Source: Piper betle
Lineage: Eukaryota; Streptophyta; Magnoliopsida; Piperales; Piperaceae
NCBI GenBank assembly: GCA_033002965.1
Contig: JAURVB010013997.1
Span: 124,001-188,000 of the forward strand
DNA length: 64,000 bases
Direction: 5' to 3'
Made by a program: the position numbers and the translations under genes. A model generated the notes under the pieces. It was not told the DNA's origin, ran no database searches, and saw only the letters and a program-made list of their open reading frames with translations. Positions 11,394-24,420 of the stretch are shown here, piece by piece (the stretch's first letter is position 1; each line of letters starts with the position of its first letter).

Positions 11394-14295
11394 TGTAAAA
11401 CCCACTATTCGAGTTAGGGTTTTATATTCAGAACCGGTCGGGTCGACCATTATTTTTCGAGTCGAGTCAGTTTCTGGTGTATGAGCCATGAGGGTCATGT
11501 GTACCCAAGTATATGATGATAACGTCATGAACACAGCAGAAAAGAATGAGTTATCAGAATATATGAGAGTATGCAGTTCCTTTTTTTAGTATGATATATA
11601 ATAGATCGTAGAATTAGTTTTAGGCCGTTTATCGCGTTAGGACGCGTTATGGGCATTTTGGGTGGGTTGATAGTTCTAAAGCATATCATTATGATTTTTT
11701 TTTTGTGTTGTTTGATTTTACGGGATTTTTCCCAATTTTTATGAATTTTTTTAGGATTTAATACGACTTAGTTATTATACTTGACTCGAGCCGGAGACGA
11801 GTCAAGTCTTAATTACAAGTTTACCACCCGACCATTTCTTCTCCACCCCGACCTTTTCTCCCCCACGCCCAAACCCTAGCCGCCGTGCCGCCCCTGTTCG
11901 CGCCCCACCGCCGCCACCGCCGACGCCCCATGGCCGCCGATCGACACCGCCCAGCCCAGCCACGGCGTCGCCCTGCCGCCCCAACGAGGCCCGGCCACGA
12001 GCTGGCTGCCGCGACGCGAGGAAGCCACGCCTTTGCGTCGTGCTTCTGTGGCCGATCGCGCCGCCGCCGATTGCCGCCACCACGATTAGGTGGTCGGCTC
12101 GACGCCCTCGACCCCTCAGCTGCCTTTCCCGACCGGAGCGGAGGCCATCGCCGGCCTAGCCGGCTGAATCTAGCGACCCATTGCCGCCGCTCCATCTTAT
12201 GCATTTTCCGGTGAGCCGCCACCTCCGTTGGCTGCGTCGACCTCGTAGATGAGTCGGGCTCGCCGAGCCGGTTCCGAGGGTACCCAACACGACCACTTTC
12301 CAGCCAGTAGACGCCACCGGCGATTGTCGACGGAAAACCACCGGAAGCCGCCGGAAAACCGCCGGAAACTGCCCAAAAACCACCGAAAACCGGAATTTCT
12401 AGAATTCGTTGGAATTCACCGGATCTTCCGCGGGGCTCACCCGGTTGAGCCCATTCGAGCTTAGGACACCGATGAGCGCCGAATTTGAGCTCCGAGACAC
12501 GCGACGGAACCCTAGCCGTCACTGATTGCCGACTACGTGAGGTATAATTACCTCTGATTGATTTATTTAAAACTTATTATTGTTAGCACAGCATGCTAGG
12601 ACTAATTATTGATGTGATTAATGCTTAATTACGAATGAAGTGATAAGAGACATGATTAGATGAATAGTGCTTGAATGTGAGTGATCTAATGAGGTAGATC
12701 GAGTTAAGCATGCTAATCGAGTAATGTAACTTAGGAAAAATACAATAAAATTGGTAGGAATAGGATGAGTAGAATTATTTTCATATTTATGATTATTGAT
12801 TGTGATTGATATTTATTGAGTTTGATGCATCATTTAGTTAGTGGGCGTTAGTATTTAGTTTTGATGTGTAGGTACGGAGTAGGAGCTCGCCGCCTAAGCG
12901 CGATGACACGCTTGAAGCTTCTACCAGGTCCGTTTAGGACTCGTCTGTTTTACTCTTTTCTATTGTATGTTTGTTTTAATGCCTACATGACGAGTTAAGT
13001 GGCGCTTTATCGGATCCCACTTAACTCGGGCCATTTAACCGAATAGTTTTCCGGATTAATAACCCCTCGAGGATGAGATCCCTCAAGGATGATTTCGAAA
13101 ACAAGATCCACCACAAGTTGCCTTCGGGCCTATTATATAAATCCCTACCTAGCCCTATATATATGTAGTTTTCGCGTTTTCAGTGAGACGAGAGATGGAG
13201 AAATCGACTGCATGTACCATGCAGAGGATGCCATGACAGTCAAAGCGGGCTCTGGATTAGTGCCAGCGGACTGTTCCATTCCCGAGGGATCCTGACAATT
13301 CCGCGTTTGAGTTCCTCACACCCGGAGAACGTGGAGTTTTACGGGTACTTTTAGTACAGCGCATGTCCGGACTTGTGGTTCAAAGGGTACTAAAGGCGAT
13401 TGCCTGAGAGTACTCGGCCTTCGTACTCAAGGCCAGGAGAAATATGGAGGTAAGGAGAGGGCTTAGGATACAGTTTCACGAGAAGTATTGAAAAAGAAGT
13501 GCCGAGAGCGGCACAGTACCAGCAGCAGATCAGTAAGTTCGGGATGCTACCAGGCCTGTAGCCCCGTGGCTCCTCAGTAGTGCCCTTCAGAGTGTTCATG
13601 TGGAGTATATGATGTTTTCTTTCATATGAGAGTTTGCTCTCATAGCCAGTTTGTTATAGTTATTTTCGTTTCGGACCAATAACGCTTGTTACTGACGTTT
13701 TTCCTACATATATGTAGGTGATAAGCACGAGATGGATGTGCCAGCCAGGATGGAGGAGCAATAAGGTCTTCTACACACACACATTGGGTGATTGAATGTT
13801 TAATGTTTTGTTTATGATGTTATTTTATAAACATGTTATGATTAAATATTTGGGGCATGACAATGACATGAAATGAAATGATCAGAGTAGCGCAGCAAAA
13901 GTGTGATGGGTTAGGACCCAAAGTTCAGAGAATGATGAATATAGTAGATTAGAAGTCTGTGTGAATGCTAGTGTTGCTATGCGTATATATGTTTGAATAT
14001 ATGATTTTGACAGGGTGGCCCCTAATTGCATTTTTAGGGGAAATTCTGTCCCTTTCGTTTTAGAATTTTTACTAATTTTGATTGTAATTGTGTTGGTGTG
14101 AAAATTGGTTGTATGTCATCCATGTAGTATCCTGTTAGGGTTTTATGCATTCATACATACATATAGCAAGTTGGATCTTCATCTTGAGACGCCGATATTG
14201 GATCCGCACGAGTTAGGTTCGGGTTAGCCGACCTAACCGGGGCCTTTAACATGCCGGTTTGGTTCACGAGTGTGAACCTGATTTGGGGTGTTACA
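11394..14295 (+). mobile_element. Solo LTR, family A (long chromovirus-like LTR), with TSD
   Basis: The 2902 bp block begins TGTAAAACCC and ends GGGTGTTACA, so its termini are near-perfect inverted repeats bounded by TG and CA. It is flanked by the 5 bp duplication AGCTA at 11389-11393 and 14296-14300. No coding region lies inside, so it is a solo LTR left by LTR-LTR recombination. A GC-rich block (about 11880-12530) is followed by a donor-like gtgaggt and AT-rich sequence, which suggests a leader exon and intron. A TATA-like tattatataaat lies at 13131-13142. Related copies lie inverted at 17293-20140 and 43247-48053. The Tekay/Del-type lineage is inferred from LTR length and style only. Confidence 0.9.
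13131..13142 (+). promoter_or_regulatory. TATA-like box of family A LTR
   Basis: tattatataaat follows a conserved 'ccttcgggc' block. The same block with a TATA-like string recurs, inverted, in the second half of the 43247-48053 copy (near 45800-45820). It is altered in the copy at 17293 and in the first half of the 43247 copy. Conservation of position suggests the LTR core promoter; no transcript evidence is available. Confidence 0.5.
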
Positions 14296-14300
14296 AGCTA

Positions 14301-17277
14301 ACTTGGTCTTGAGTCAAGTATCTAACTCTATTCCATAATGTAACAAGGATAGCTGCTATAACTCTACTGCATGCTATGACTTTCGTAACTATCTATTTAA
14401 CCGTTAACTATCTACTTAACCACTAACGGCGTGTCTCAAGGAGTATGAAAACATACTTTGCATAGAATTGTGGGATCTACACCTAGTCTGTGGCATGTGT
14501 ACTGGTCAATGTCTGCTCACTCAACCATCTAGAAAACTAATGGTAGGACTGATATATCGGGAAGAGTGGGTGTGAAAATACTCGGGCAAAGGCTTGTCTC
14601 TATCTAACATCTCTAGTCACATGAAAAGAGACTGGATTTTTTGTAGAAAATTGGTCAAACTACTCTAGGACACTAACTAGGTGTCTTATCCTCACATGGT
14701 CTAACATCGCGTGTATGAAGTAGTGTACTGAGCAAAGGGTAATGAAATACTCTACGTAAGCTAATGGGTGGCTCAAAAATATGGGTAGATCCATAGACAT
14801 ATCTCCAAGATGATCATGATTGAACTCCGCCACAAGTGGCCAACCTATTAAACAACCAATCAATAACAAGTCTAAGGGACGACTCCTAAGTGGCTCTAGT
14901 TCAATTAACTAACACTAGGCATATTTTTTTCGATATTTTACTAGTCACACACTTCGAAATAAATGCGGTTCAAACAACCCCAAAGAACCACTATCTCCCC
15001 TCGAGTCTACGAGAACGCATAGTGAGGTTTGGCACCTATTTTGTCCACTCTTTAGCAGTGTGACCTTCTATCCCATACCAATATATAATACTAATCTTGA
15101 ATCACATGACTACTACCGTTGTGGTAGACTCTCAAGTAAAGCTATAAGTCAAGATAAGCATACATTGGTGTCCCTCTCTTGTCAGCATGGTCTAGTTTGA
15201 TTGAAGTCCTTGTCTATGTCACTCCCAAGCTGGGTGAACTCATCCCCTCTAGATTGGTCTACCATCGGCTACCTACAATGTAAGCCCTAAAAAGTACCGT
15301 GAAGGTACCTCCTATACTCTAAACAAAGGCTCAATCCTACGTCTCAAGGTAAGGGCCTAATCGTGCGTAGTGAGGCACAAGGAAATCACTCTTTCCCTCA
15401 AGGAAAGTCCCTCACTAAAGCCACCATCTAAGCCAAATACTCTAGTGCGAGTTGAACTCTTCTTACTAGTTGGAGTCACATTGCATGTTTGACCATCAGT
15501 TAATTATCTAATATGTATACCCTCACTATAGCCCATACAAATGTTGTCATGCTGATTGAACAATCCAACCACTGTGGTCATCTCATATGGAGGTCACACT
15601 ACCTTGTTCTCTGATTCTGTCCATATTCATCCCTATGAGACTGTCACTAACACTGTTTGATGATGCAATCTTTCAATACACATCTGAACTATGGATGTCA
15701 AGTCAAGGAGATGGTATGTAAGATGGTTAGTGAAGTCGATCATGTGCCATCAATTCAGAATAATTCTAGTGCACCTAACTTTCCTCTACCCAACTGATGT
15801 TACTGTAGCTATATCTTCTCTTCAATCTCTGACCCTACTCTACTTTGAATGCTGTGAGATGTGGTCTCTGTACAAGGCTAAGAATGTCCTCAAGTAGTTG
15901 TCCTCTTGTAGGTTGAGTTAACTACTTAGCATTTGCTTTCACAATAACTGCTCACTTGGACGGCGGTATTGCATCACGGACAGTGGTTGTGAATCACGGA
16001 TGGTAGTAGTGCACATTCGGTTGGTAGTACTGCATCTCGGTTAGTGGTTGTGCAACATGGACAGCAGTTGTGCTACTTGGACGGTGGTTATGTAACCCGG
16101 ACGGTGGTCGTGCCTTAGACAGCGATTGTGCTATTAAGGTGTTAAAGCCTGATCCTGATCATGTACGTTATGAACCCAATACTATATCATGCATGTTTAT
16201 CTCCATGTATCTATCTTTCAAGAGGTAGCTGCTATCAACTCAGCTTAGGTTGTCCAACCAAGCATGTATGATCTGGAGGGGTCTTGGTCATAGTGGTGAC
16301 ACGTACGGTAATGAACCAATGTTGAGCCTACACTAGTCTCTTGAAATCTGGAGTGACTACTCCCACAAGCACTGACTAGTTATCAATAGCAATCATTAAT
16401 CTAGCCTTGATAGTTCGAGTGACATCCAGTCAACTGTCTAAATCCATAGTCAATGGTAGTCTCGCTCATTCTCAGTGTTCTCATGCCTCTGTCTGGTGAA
16501 GTATAAAGAATAGTGTTGTTTGGACAGACATAAGGGAGGCTATAAAGTATCCACCTCGCTACTCATCCTCATCCACGGTTATCTCCTGGAAGTAGTCCAT
16601 CTAAGTCATCTGCCCCAAACTCTTAACTATGCTCCAAGTGTTCCAAGTACTTAAGTGGATCTCCTAGCATAGCCACATCCTTCATCCACAAGGATTTGTC
16701 TGAAGGTCTACGTTCTCCAAGGTAGACCTTGGACTATACCTAATGGATTTATTTTAAGGCATTCAATGGTCCATGCTCATGCATCACGTAACTCTGCTAG
16801 TGTCTCCATACGTCAACACCTTGTTGGTGTCATCTCTTATAACTCTATCCTACAATGTACACCATGTCCCAAGGAAGGACTGATGAGGTGACATGCAAAA
16901 GAAAGGCAAGTGCTGCAATGTGATCGTCAAAGTCCTAGGTACTCCTAGTCACCATCCAACTCAACCTCAATTAACTGAATATGTGGACACTCTTACGTTG
17001 TCCAAATCTCTAACACAGTAAAAAGAATGACATGTCTTTGACCTTATCATGACATTCTAGTGAGATCCATGTTGGCATCTACTAAAATCATGATCTCATA
17101 TTCATCCCATAACTTCTTTAACCGTTATCACTAAAACAAATATTGCCCAGGTTTGACTGAGCACACAATCTAAAATCCTGAGAAAAGACCAAAGGAAATA
17201 CCTGTCGGCTTGGCTAATGATAGTTCTACATAATTGGCTCAAAATAAAAATCTTCTATCTCAATTGACCAAGATATA
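14301..17277 (-). other. Degraded region downstream of a family A primer-binding site
   Basis: Reading on the minus strand from the LTR and PBS at 17278-17293, this should be the internal region of a family A element. No gag or pol motif could be recognised in any frame, so it is either very degraded or non-coding (LARD-like). It contains the 20 bp minisatellite at 15960-16139. Confidence 0.4.
15960..16139 (+). repeat. 20 bp minisatellite, about nine units
   Basis: Successive units such as acggcggtattgcatcacgg, acagtggttgtgaatcacgg, ttggtagtactgcatctcgg and acggtggttatgtaacccgg run head to tail with a 20 bp period; one unit has 21 bp. The units have drifted but keep the g-g-t near the start and the terminal cgg/tgg. 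A 20 bp period does not preserve a reading frame, so this is not a protein repeat. Confidence 0.9.
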
Positions 17278-17288
17278 GCTCGATACCA
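17278..17288 (-). promoter_or_regulatory. Primer-binding site next to family A LTR
   Basis: On the minus strand the LTR end GGGGTGCCACA is followed after four bases by TGGTATCGAGC, one deletion away from the initiator-tRNA-Met-type PBS TGGTATCAGAGC. This sets the sense strand of family A LTRs as minus here, and therefore plus for the copy at 11394. Confidence 0.7.
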
Positions 17289-17292
17289 AAAC

Positions 17293-20024
17293 TGTGGCAC
17301 CCCAATTTTGGTTCACTTAAAAACCAAATCAGAAATACTACAATCAAGTCGAGTCATGTCTAAAGTTAGAAGTTTATAAGACTCGATCAATAATATAGAT
17401 CGAAATAACCCTCTTAGCATCAAGAAAATTGAAGACATTACTAAATACACGTAAAAAACACATCAAATATAAATAAAAGTATAATATAAAATAACTGTGC
17501 TGAGCTCAAGTGTGTGTAGCATTTATCTGTCCTCCCAATGAACAGGATCACCAGACCTACGTATATAATAGGAAAAAACATCAATAATGAATGTTACTAG
17601 TCTAGAAATAACTAATAGTCAAAGTGATACATGAGAGCTAACCCTCCTGTTAAATGAAAACATTTATATACTTCTCCACAAAATCTCTCATAAAGGCGTA
17701 AATTAGGAGTCGTCAGCCTCGGCTCGACAGCATCCCATTCTTACTCATCTCATTCCTTGGAAAACCTTAAAAACTATCCCTTGTACGGGAACATCAATTT
17801 CTTTTCCTTTTCCTTCAGCCTTCTACATCCTTCATATCACTCCTACTTCAGCACAAAGATTGAGTACTCTTAGGCATCCGCCTTCATAACCCTTTGAAAC
17901 ACCACAAATCTAGACATGCACTACATTACAGTACCGGTAATCCTCCACACCTCTCCAAGTTTGAGGAACTCAAAGGTGGAGTTGTCAAGATCCCTCAGGA
18001 ATGGAACAACCTACTCACCAATCTAGAGCTCGTTTCGACTAGCACGTGCTCGCTCTTGTAGCGCGGTTGTCGGCTTTCCCTTGTCTCACATCTCACTGAA
18101 AACTCGAGAAAATCGTATATAGGCCTAGGAAGGGATTTATCTAATAAGCCCGAAGGCCACTTCCGATAGATCTCATTTTCAAAATCAGACTAAAGGATCT
18201 CGTCATCGAGGGTTATTAATCACAGAAGTAAAATATATCTAAATGACCCGTGTTAAATGGGGATCCGATAAAACTGTCAATTAACATGTCCTGCGATCTA
18301 AAATCAAATCAGTAATAGACTATAGCAATAAAACTGACAAGAGTCCTAATGCACTTGTGGGCCAAATCCCAAGCATGATGTCTCATTATATGGCGAGCTC
18401 GGACTCCGAACCTACATTAAAATCCACTGCTAAGTAAAATATTGACATCTCTATATGATACATGCTCGTGGTGTATACTCACATCATCAATACATCTTAA
18501 TAAAGAAGACAATGCTAAATAAACCTATAACTAAACATCCGACACGCAAAAATAAAGGAAATAACTAATAAATAAATAAATACACTTGTGAATAAATAGA
18601 TAAATAGATAAATAATAAATACAAGCAGATAATGAAAATAATAATACTTTTAGCACAAAATAATAATATCATATACTGTATAAATACATAGCTAAACACG
18701 AGTAAATATCACATATACTCGTGTTAGTAAATATACAAATAATTAAATAAATACATAAATACATAATCATTCGATAAATAAATAATAAATAAACATTTAA
18801 TATTAATTACTCATGAATAATAATAATAATAATATCATAGTTAACCAATACAGAATGCATAATTAAATACAAATAAATAATAACATGCATGAAACAAAAA
18901 ATTAGATAAATAAATAAAATTAAGTAAAAATGAATAAGATTAATATTTATAACTAAATATAATAATAATAAATATGATTATTATTATTAATAAACAATCG
19001 CATAGGCATTCATCAAATATGACAAACATATAAATAAAAAGAAATAAACAACAATGAATAAATAAATAAAAGTACTCGTAACATCAAAATATGTTAAATA
19101 ATGTAAATATGCATCTAAACTAAAGTAAACATTCTAAAATTCCCAAAAATAGTCGAAAAAACAGTCGAAAGCAGCTGAAAATGAATTAAATTGGGTTAAC
19201 TCACTAAACTGAACCAGGTTGTCCAAGTTAACTCGATTTGGCTCAAATATACTAGTGGGCTGAGTCGGTTAAGCTAGTCTGGACTACTGGACGTGGACAC
19301 AAACATGGGCAAGCAAACGAGTTCGCAGGCAGGTGGACGCGAACACGAGCTGGCAGATGCGAACACAGGGAAACAGGCCTGATGGGGCAGGCTGCGCCAA
19401 TCACCAAAAACACCGACAACAATGGTGCGGAGGCTACTGCCGGTCGTGATAGACAGAGGGCATCAACGCAGAGGTGCTAGTGGTGACAATAGGCAAGGTC
19501 CTATAGTCGACTAGCCAAAAAATGGTCAAAAATGGGGTAAAATCACCTCCGAGTGCGGCGGTGTCATTGACGGTGATCGTGACCATGGCAGTAATCATGG
19601 GTGGTCTTAAAATGAAGATCTCAATGAAGAGACACTATGTGGGTGGTCGGATTGGCCATAGGTGGCACACCGGCATTAGAAAATGGCTCGAACGGTGATG
19701 ATGACGGTGGAAACTAGCAATAAAAATGTTGTCTCCAACAGCTACTGCGGCAGCGCTAGTGTTGGAGCTAGGTATGATTCAAAAGCCTATTGCGAGGCAG
19801 TCATGGGGGTGCCTGTCCAGTGGCCAGGGGAGACCCTTAGACTCGCCGGTGGTGAGCCGAAGTGATGGCGGTGGTAGGGGTGTAAAACTCTGAAATTGGA
19901 AGAAAAATCTCTAAAAATTGATGGGTAAAATCTAGGGCTGATGTGGATAGCTCTCATCTTGCCATGTGGCATGATCTAAATGTCCGACAACTAATGGTCT
20001 ATGGGACCCACCTATGGGTATATG

Positions 20025-20076
<52 letters not shown>

Positions 20077-20140
20077 ACGAAAAGCTCAGATCGAGACCAT
20101 TAAAAGTTAAAATTGACTCGAGTCTTAAAAATAACTCTAT
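17293..20140 (-). repeat. 5' LTR of a family A element, inverted
   Basis: The reverse complement aligns block by block with 11394-14295: the terminal GGGGTGCCACA, the region around 17900-18250 with the 'cccgaaggcc' and 'gatctcgtcatcgaggg' blocks, and a G-rich leader (about 19300-19870). The outer LTR start is eroded; similarity is last seen at ttgactcgagtcttaaaaataact near 20112-20135. An AT-rich stretch at 18540-19130 is rich in aataaata runs, and an (AT)n tract lies at about 20026-20073. Confidence 0.75.
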
Positions 20141-21119
20141 AAGCAGGAATCAAGACAATAAGGTTAAACAGGCCTTCAAACCTGAACTCAATCAAGTGAA
20201 AATTTATGACTCAATTCAAGCTGGGCCCATAGGGGCAATCCGATAATCTGAAATCCCGATGATGCATGCAAATAAGATATCCTAAAGATCTCAAACGGAT
20301 ACTAAACACTGTAACGGCCTAGATATAGCCCTAAAACCCTGCCTAAGCCATAAAAATCATCTGTATACCTTGAGTATATATTGATAACTCATGTGCTGTT
20401 GTAGCCTAACTGAAACTATCATTTACATGTCGAACATACTCAGCACCATAACATGCTCAAACGCCCATCTAGGCCCCATACTCATAGTCTGAAAACTAGT
20501 TTGACTGGAGCTTGCTCAAACTGACTTAAGACTAGCCTGAACCATGCAAAAGAACGGAGTAACTATGATGCTACTAGTTAGCAAAGTGGCGCTAGGCCAC
20601 ACCAGAGATTGTTTATCTTTTTAGTTGTTTATCTGATTTTCATTAAACAAAAACAAGATTTCCAAGGTCTCCAATCATCAAATCGTAGGTTATAACAGGT
20701 TTTTAATCTATAATTATTTAATCTACTTTTTCATGATTTCGAATTTGAGAAAAGTGTTCTTGTTGGAAATAACCATGTACTAAACATGCTATAATGTAAC
20801 TGTTCAATCTTAAATCATTATTAAAGCATAGAAACTACTTGCAAAACTTATTTACAACTAGTTTAAACATGAGTTATCATTTAATACATTAATTTGATGG
20901 ATTTAACAATCATGTACATGCATAGAACATAAGAGAAAACATGTAAACAACATAGAATAACATAAAACATGAAGATGATGCATGAATCTGAGCAATTAAC
21001 TTATTTTAGTTAGAATTACTAACCTCTACTTCAGTGATTTGCTGAAAACCTTACACCACAAACTCCTCAATGCAATCCCCAACAAGAGAGGGAGAGGAGG
21101 GAAAGAGAGCGAGAGAGAG

Positions 21120-21155
<36 letters not shown>

Positions 21156-21824
21156 GGTGGACTAGAGAGAAGGGGTAGAGAGATAGGTTGGCTAGGGCTT
21201 GCAGAATAGGAGAGATCGATCCCCCTCCTAGTCTTATGTATACGCCCATCCATTTTCACTAATCTTAGAACATCCTCCAACTAATCTAAAAGACTAAACT
21301 ATCCCTAGACCCCTTACACGAATCGTAAACAGGTAAACTTGGACAAACTCGTCCATAACCATTGACTTAATCAACATATGAGTTTGAGTTTAATTAGAAC
21401 CTTTGACTACCTAAATATGTTTGGCTTCACTTAAATTGTTCCAAACATATAAAATAAGTGTTTAGCCTCAACAATTGATTTACATGAGAGACATATTGTT
21501 AATAATATAAACTTGGTTCACATGTGAACGTGTCTAGCTTGTCATCATGGCTTAAACCTTGTTTGATTACTTATTCATTGAAATATAACTTGATCGATTA
21601 TTCCCTGACATGTAAGAGCATTGGATATTGATGCAATATAACTAAATTCAATATAATCAACCATATAAACTGAAAAAATTTTAAGTATCTGATATTAATA
21701 TTGACTAAATATATAAAGAAAAATTTTTATAGGTTGAAAAATAAAGAGTTTACTTTTGATGTCTACATCTCAAGAAAATAAAAAAAAAGACTAAGTTATA
21801 ATAGTAAAAGTATTGATTATTACA
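20141..21824. other. Unassigned sequence with possible LTR edge and (GA)n tract
   Basis: TGTAACGGCC at 20319 resembles a plant LTR terminus, and the GA-rich run (about 21092-21155) would be a CT-rich leader on the minus strand, but no second edge was found. Minus-strand open frames at 21026-21280 are low-complexity Ser/Leu runs from the (GA)n tract and are not credible genes. Confidence 0.35.
21092..21155 (+). repeat. (GA)n microsatellite
   Basis: A near-continuous run of ga dinucleotides broken by occasional gc, directly visible in the sequence. Confidence 0.9.
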
Positions 21825-22951
21825 CCTTTTTGAGTGGTAAGGTGCTCAGTCGTGATCGAAGTAACATGGTAGTCGCTAAGTTTAAAAGGTCTGCCTTAGC
21901 TTGGTAGTGTGTTCTGATTAATCGGCAATTACAAATGGGCAAGCCTCTCATTGAGGAATAGAATGAGAAACAAAGCGACATGAGAAATGCCTTTTACTTT
22001 ATCGCTATAAGCAGTTGTTGAATGCTAAGTGGCTCAAATTGAGACAGCGGAATATGAAAGTGGATCAATATACTAAGAACTTTTATAATCTAGTGTCTCG
22101 TAATGAAGTTTCTGATTTACCTGAAATATTTACTACCCGCTATATTTTAGGTTTACGCTCTAATTTACAAGAAAAATTAAATGGACTTTACTTTACTTCT
22201 CTAGAATAGGTAGTTTCTAAGGGAGAAGAATTTGAAGAACTTTTATCTGGAGTTTCTCATCGGACTCCATCATTTCCAACTTCGCCTAGTGGTTCACAAT
22301 TACCCACCTAGCCTACGTGAGGATCTTCTTCTCACACTACTTCCCATTTTGAGACTTAGGTTCAGACTAGGGAAGGTACAAAGTATAATTCTATTATTTC
22401 TTCTAGTTATACTTATATTTATCATAATTGTCAAAAATTGGGTCATGTAGCTGCCATATGTTTTAGTGCTCGTACCACTTAGATTTCTAATGTGCTTGAC
22501 GATGCTATAGATGAAGAGGATATTTTTGTTGAGGATTATGTGGTTTTCAAGGAACTTGATAGTCAAGTTATGTGGACTCAACCAGTTATAGATCTTGATA
22601 GTCTTATATTTTGGTGGCTCATCCTCTTTTCCTTATACCTTATAAGTTAGTGGAGGATTGGAAGTGAAAAACATCTTTTCTATTATTTGTCAAATTAGAC
22701 GTATTCGTTGGAAATTAATTATTGATTCAGCTGCTTGTGCTAACATTATTTCCGATTCTACTATTCTGAGACTCTGTCTGCCTAATGCCTATAATACCTC
22801 ATACTCACCCATATAAGCTTGTTTGGATTTCTAAGTCTAGCAATGTTATTGTTTTACATCAGTGCCTTGTGACTTTCACTATTGGTAATTTTCAGGATAC
22901 CGTGACATGTGATGTTGTGGGTATAGATGCCTATCATATTTTGTTAGATAG
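21825..22951 (+). pseudogene. Ty3 gag and protease remnant, part 1
   Basis: Gag-like sequence starts near 21830 (a segment reading ALAWWCVL, typical of gag 'A..WW') and is clearest at 22015-22209: VDQYTKNFYNLVSRNEVSDL and RYILGLRSNLQEKLN. A damaged zinc knuckle lies near 22420-22475. The protease region follows at about 22700-22950 in shifting frames, with IDSAACANIIS at the usual DSGS(C/A) site, then HPYKLVWISKS and CDVVGIDAYHILLD. Several frameshifts and stops make it dead. It is cut after the ILLD motif by the solo LTR at 22952. Confidence 0.85.
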
Positions 22952-24094
22952 TGTTAAGTGTTTAAAATATACAATATTTACCCAAGTTTTTTATATAATT
23001 TTGTATTTTTGAGTATAAATTTTATTAATTAGGTGATATTTTTCGTTATATTCTAGTTAATTAATATTTTATTAGATATGCTTAATTTTGGTATTTCAAT
23101 GCAAAAAGATGAATAAATTAAGCTTTGGAATTGAATTGTCACGACACTTGGTTACCCAATGGCTACAATTTATAATGTTCAATGGAGTCAAGGAGTTGAA
23201 AACTTGAAGGGGCATCATAATTAATTAGACTATGTCGATTTGTAAACACTCTCTTCGAATTCTTGTATCTCCACTTTTATATAAAGGGGTGGTCATTTAT
23301 TGTTGATCATATCTTAACTCTTGGTTTAGGAGTTTAGTAGAAGAAATAGTTCTAGTTTTGTAATTCTTTTCTTTCATAATGAAAGCTATTTTCTTTTTTA
23401 TATTGTTTTCTATTTTTATTATGTAGTAGTCTTTTAATCCGTTCTAGAGAAGAATGGAAAACATGATTTAATTGAATTCATTTCAACCTCTTATTTATTT
23501 ATTTAATCTGATTGTTTGAGTTATCATGTTCTAAATGCTAAGAATAGATTGATCGCCTATTTCTTAGATCATGAGGTTTAATTAGATTTTGGGAAAAATT
23601 AATTAGATTAGTTATTGATAATTCATCATACGACGAGTCTTTTAACATGTTTGTCATTGTGGTCGGAGATATACAACACCGTATGCGATTGTAAGGCAAA
23701 TCTTAATGCATTATTTTGTTGATTAATCAATTATCACTGGGCGGTAAAATTGAGGCAAAATAATAGAAGCATGATGGAGCGAGAGCCACCATGCCATATA
23801 ATTATCCTAGATCGACAATCCGAGAAAATAAAAGATAAAAGGAAGATTTGATGAAGACTAAATTCATGTTAAGGGAAATTCGACTATAGAACGAGTTTTA
23901 TCATTTTAACTTTGCTTTTAATTTAAAGTTACTACTTAGATTTAGTTAAGTCGGTTGTCATTGTTTTATTCTTCATTTTATTTTCTTTAATTAATTTAAG
24001 GAAATTCATCTCTCTGTGGGACAATACTCGATTTTATCATTATATTATTTGTTTCGACCGAGTATACTTACATGTTACTAAAATTATTCGAACA
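22952..24094 (+). mobile_element. Solo LTR of the Athila-like family, nested in Ty3 protease
   Basis: Aligns end to end with the 3' LTR at 6731-7885, sharing TGTTAAGTG at the start and aaca at the end, with scattered substitutions and short indels. No internal region is attached. The left flank is gatag (22947-22951) and the right flank gtagg. If the right flank has lost one A, the target duplication is GATAG, and removing the LTR rejoins the host protease motif in frame. Confidence 0.92.
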
Positions 24095-24420
24095 GTAGGC
24101 CTTGGCAGTTTGATCGACGAGTGCTCTTTGATAGTTATATTATCAAATTGCTACCAGGTACAACTAGAGCTCCTCCTACAGCTGCTTGGTCGAGCGAACA
24201 CAATGTCACCATCTCCACATGCCTATTTTCCATGATATATGTACTCAAGAACTTGTGGACGAAATTTTCTGAGTTGGGGAGTCTGATACATGGTTCTATT
24301 AGAATTTTATTATATTTATATTATTTTAGGGATTTATTTGCAATTTTTTGGATTATTATAAGGATATTCTTGGAATTATTTTATCAGGGTTTACCATCAC
24401 TTATAAACAAGGAGTAGCAT
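24095..24420 (+). pseudogene. Ty3 protease remnant, part 2
   Basis: Right after the solo LTR the frame reads RPWQFDRRVLFD, the continuation of the plant Ty3 protease motif 'ILLGRPWQ(F/Y)DR' whose first half ends at 22951. Similarity fades after about 24150, and no RT is found downstream. The open frame 24121-24417 carries no other motif. Confidence 0.75.

Noticed and set aside
11821..12522. Long open frames on both strands in GC-rich DNA (up to 233 codons on the minus strand)
   Set aside because: They lie wholly inside the solo LTR with exact ends and target duplications. Composition is Arg/Gly/Pro-rich from GC bias, with no domain.
21026..21280. Ser/Leu-rich open frames on the minus strand
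   Set aside because: Direct translation of the (GA)n microsatellite.
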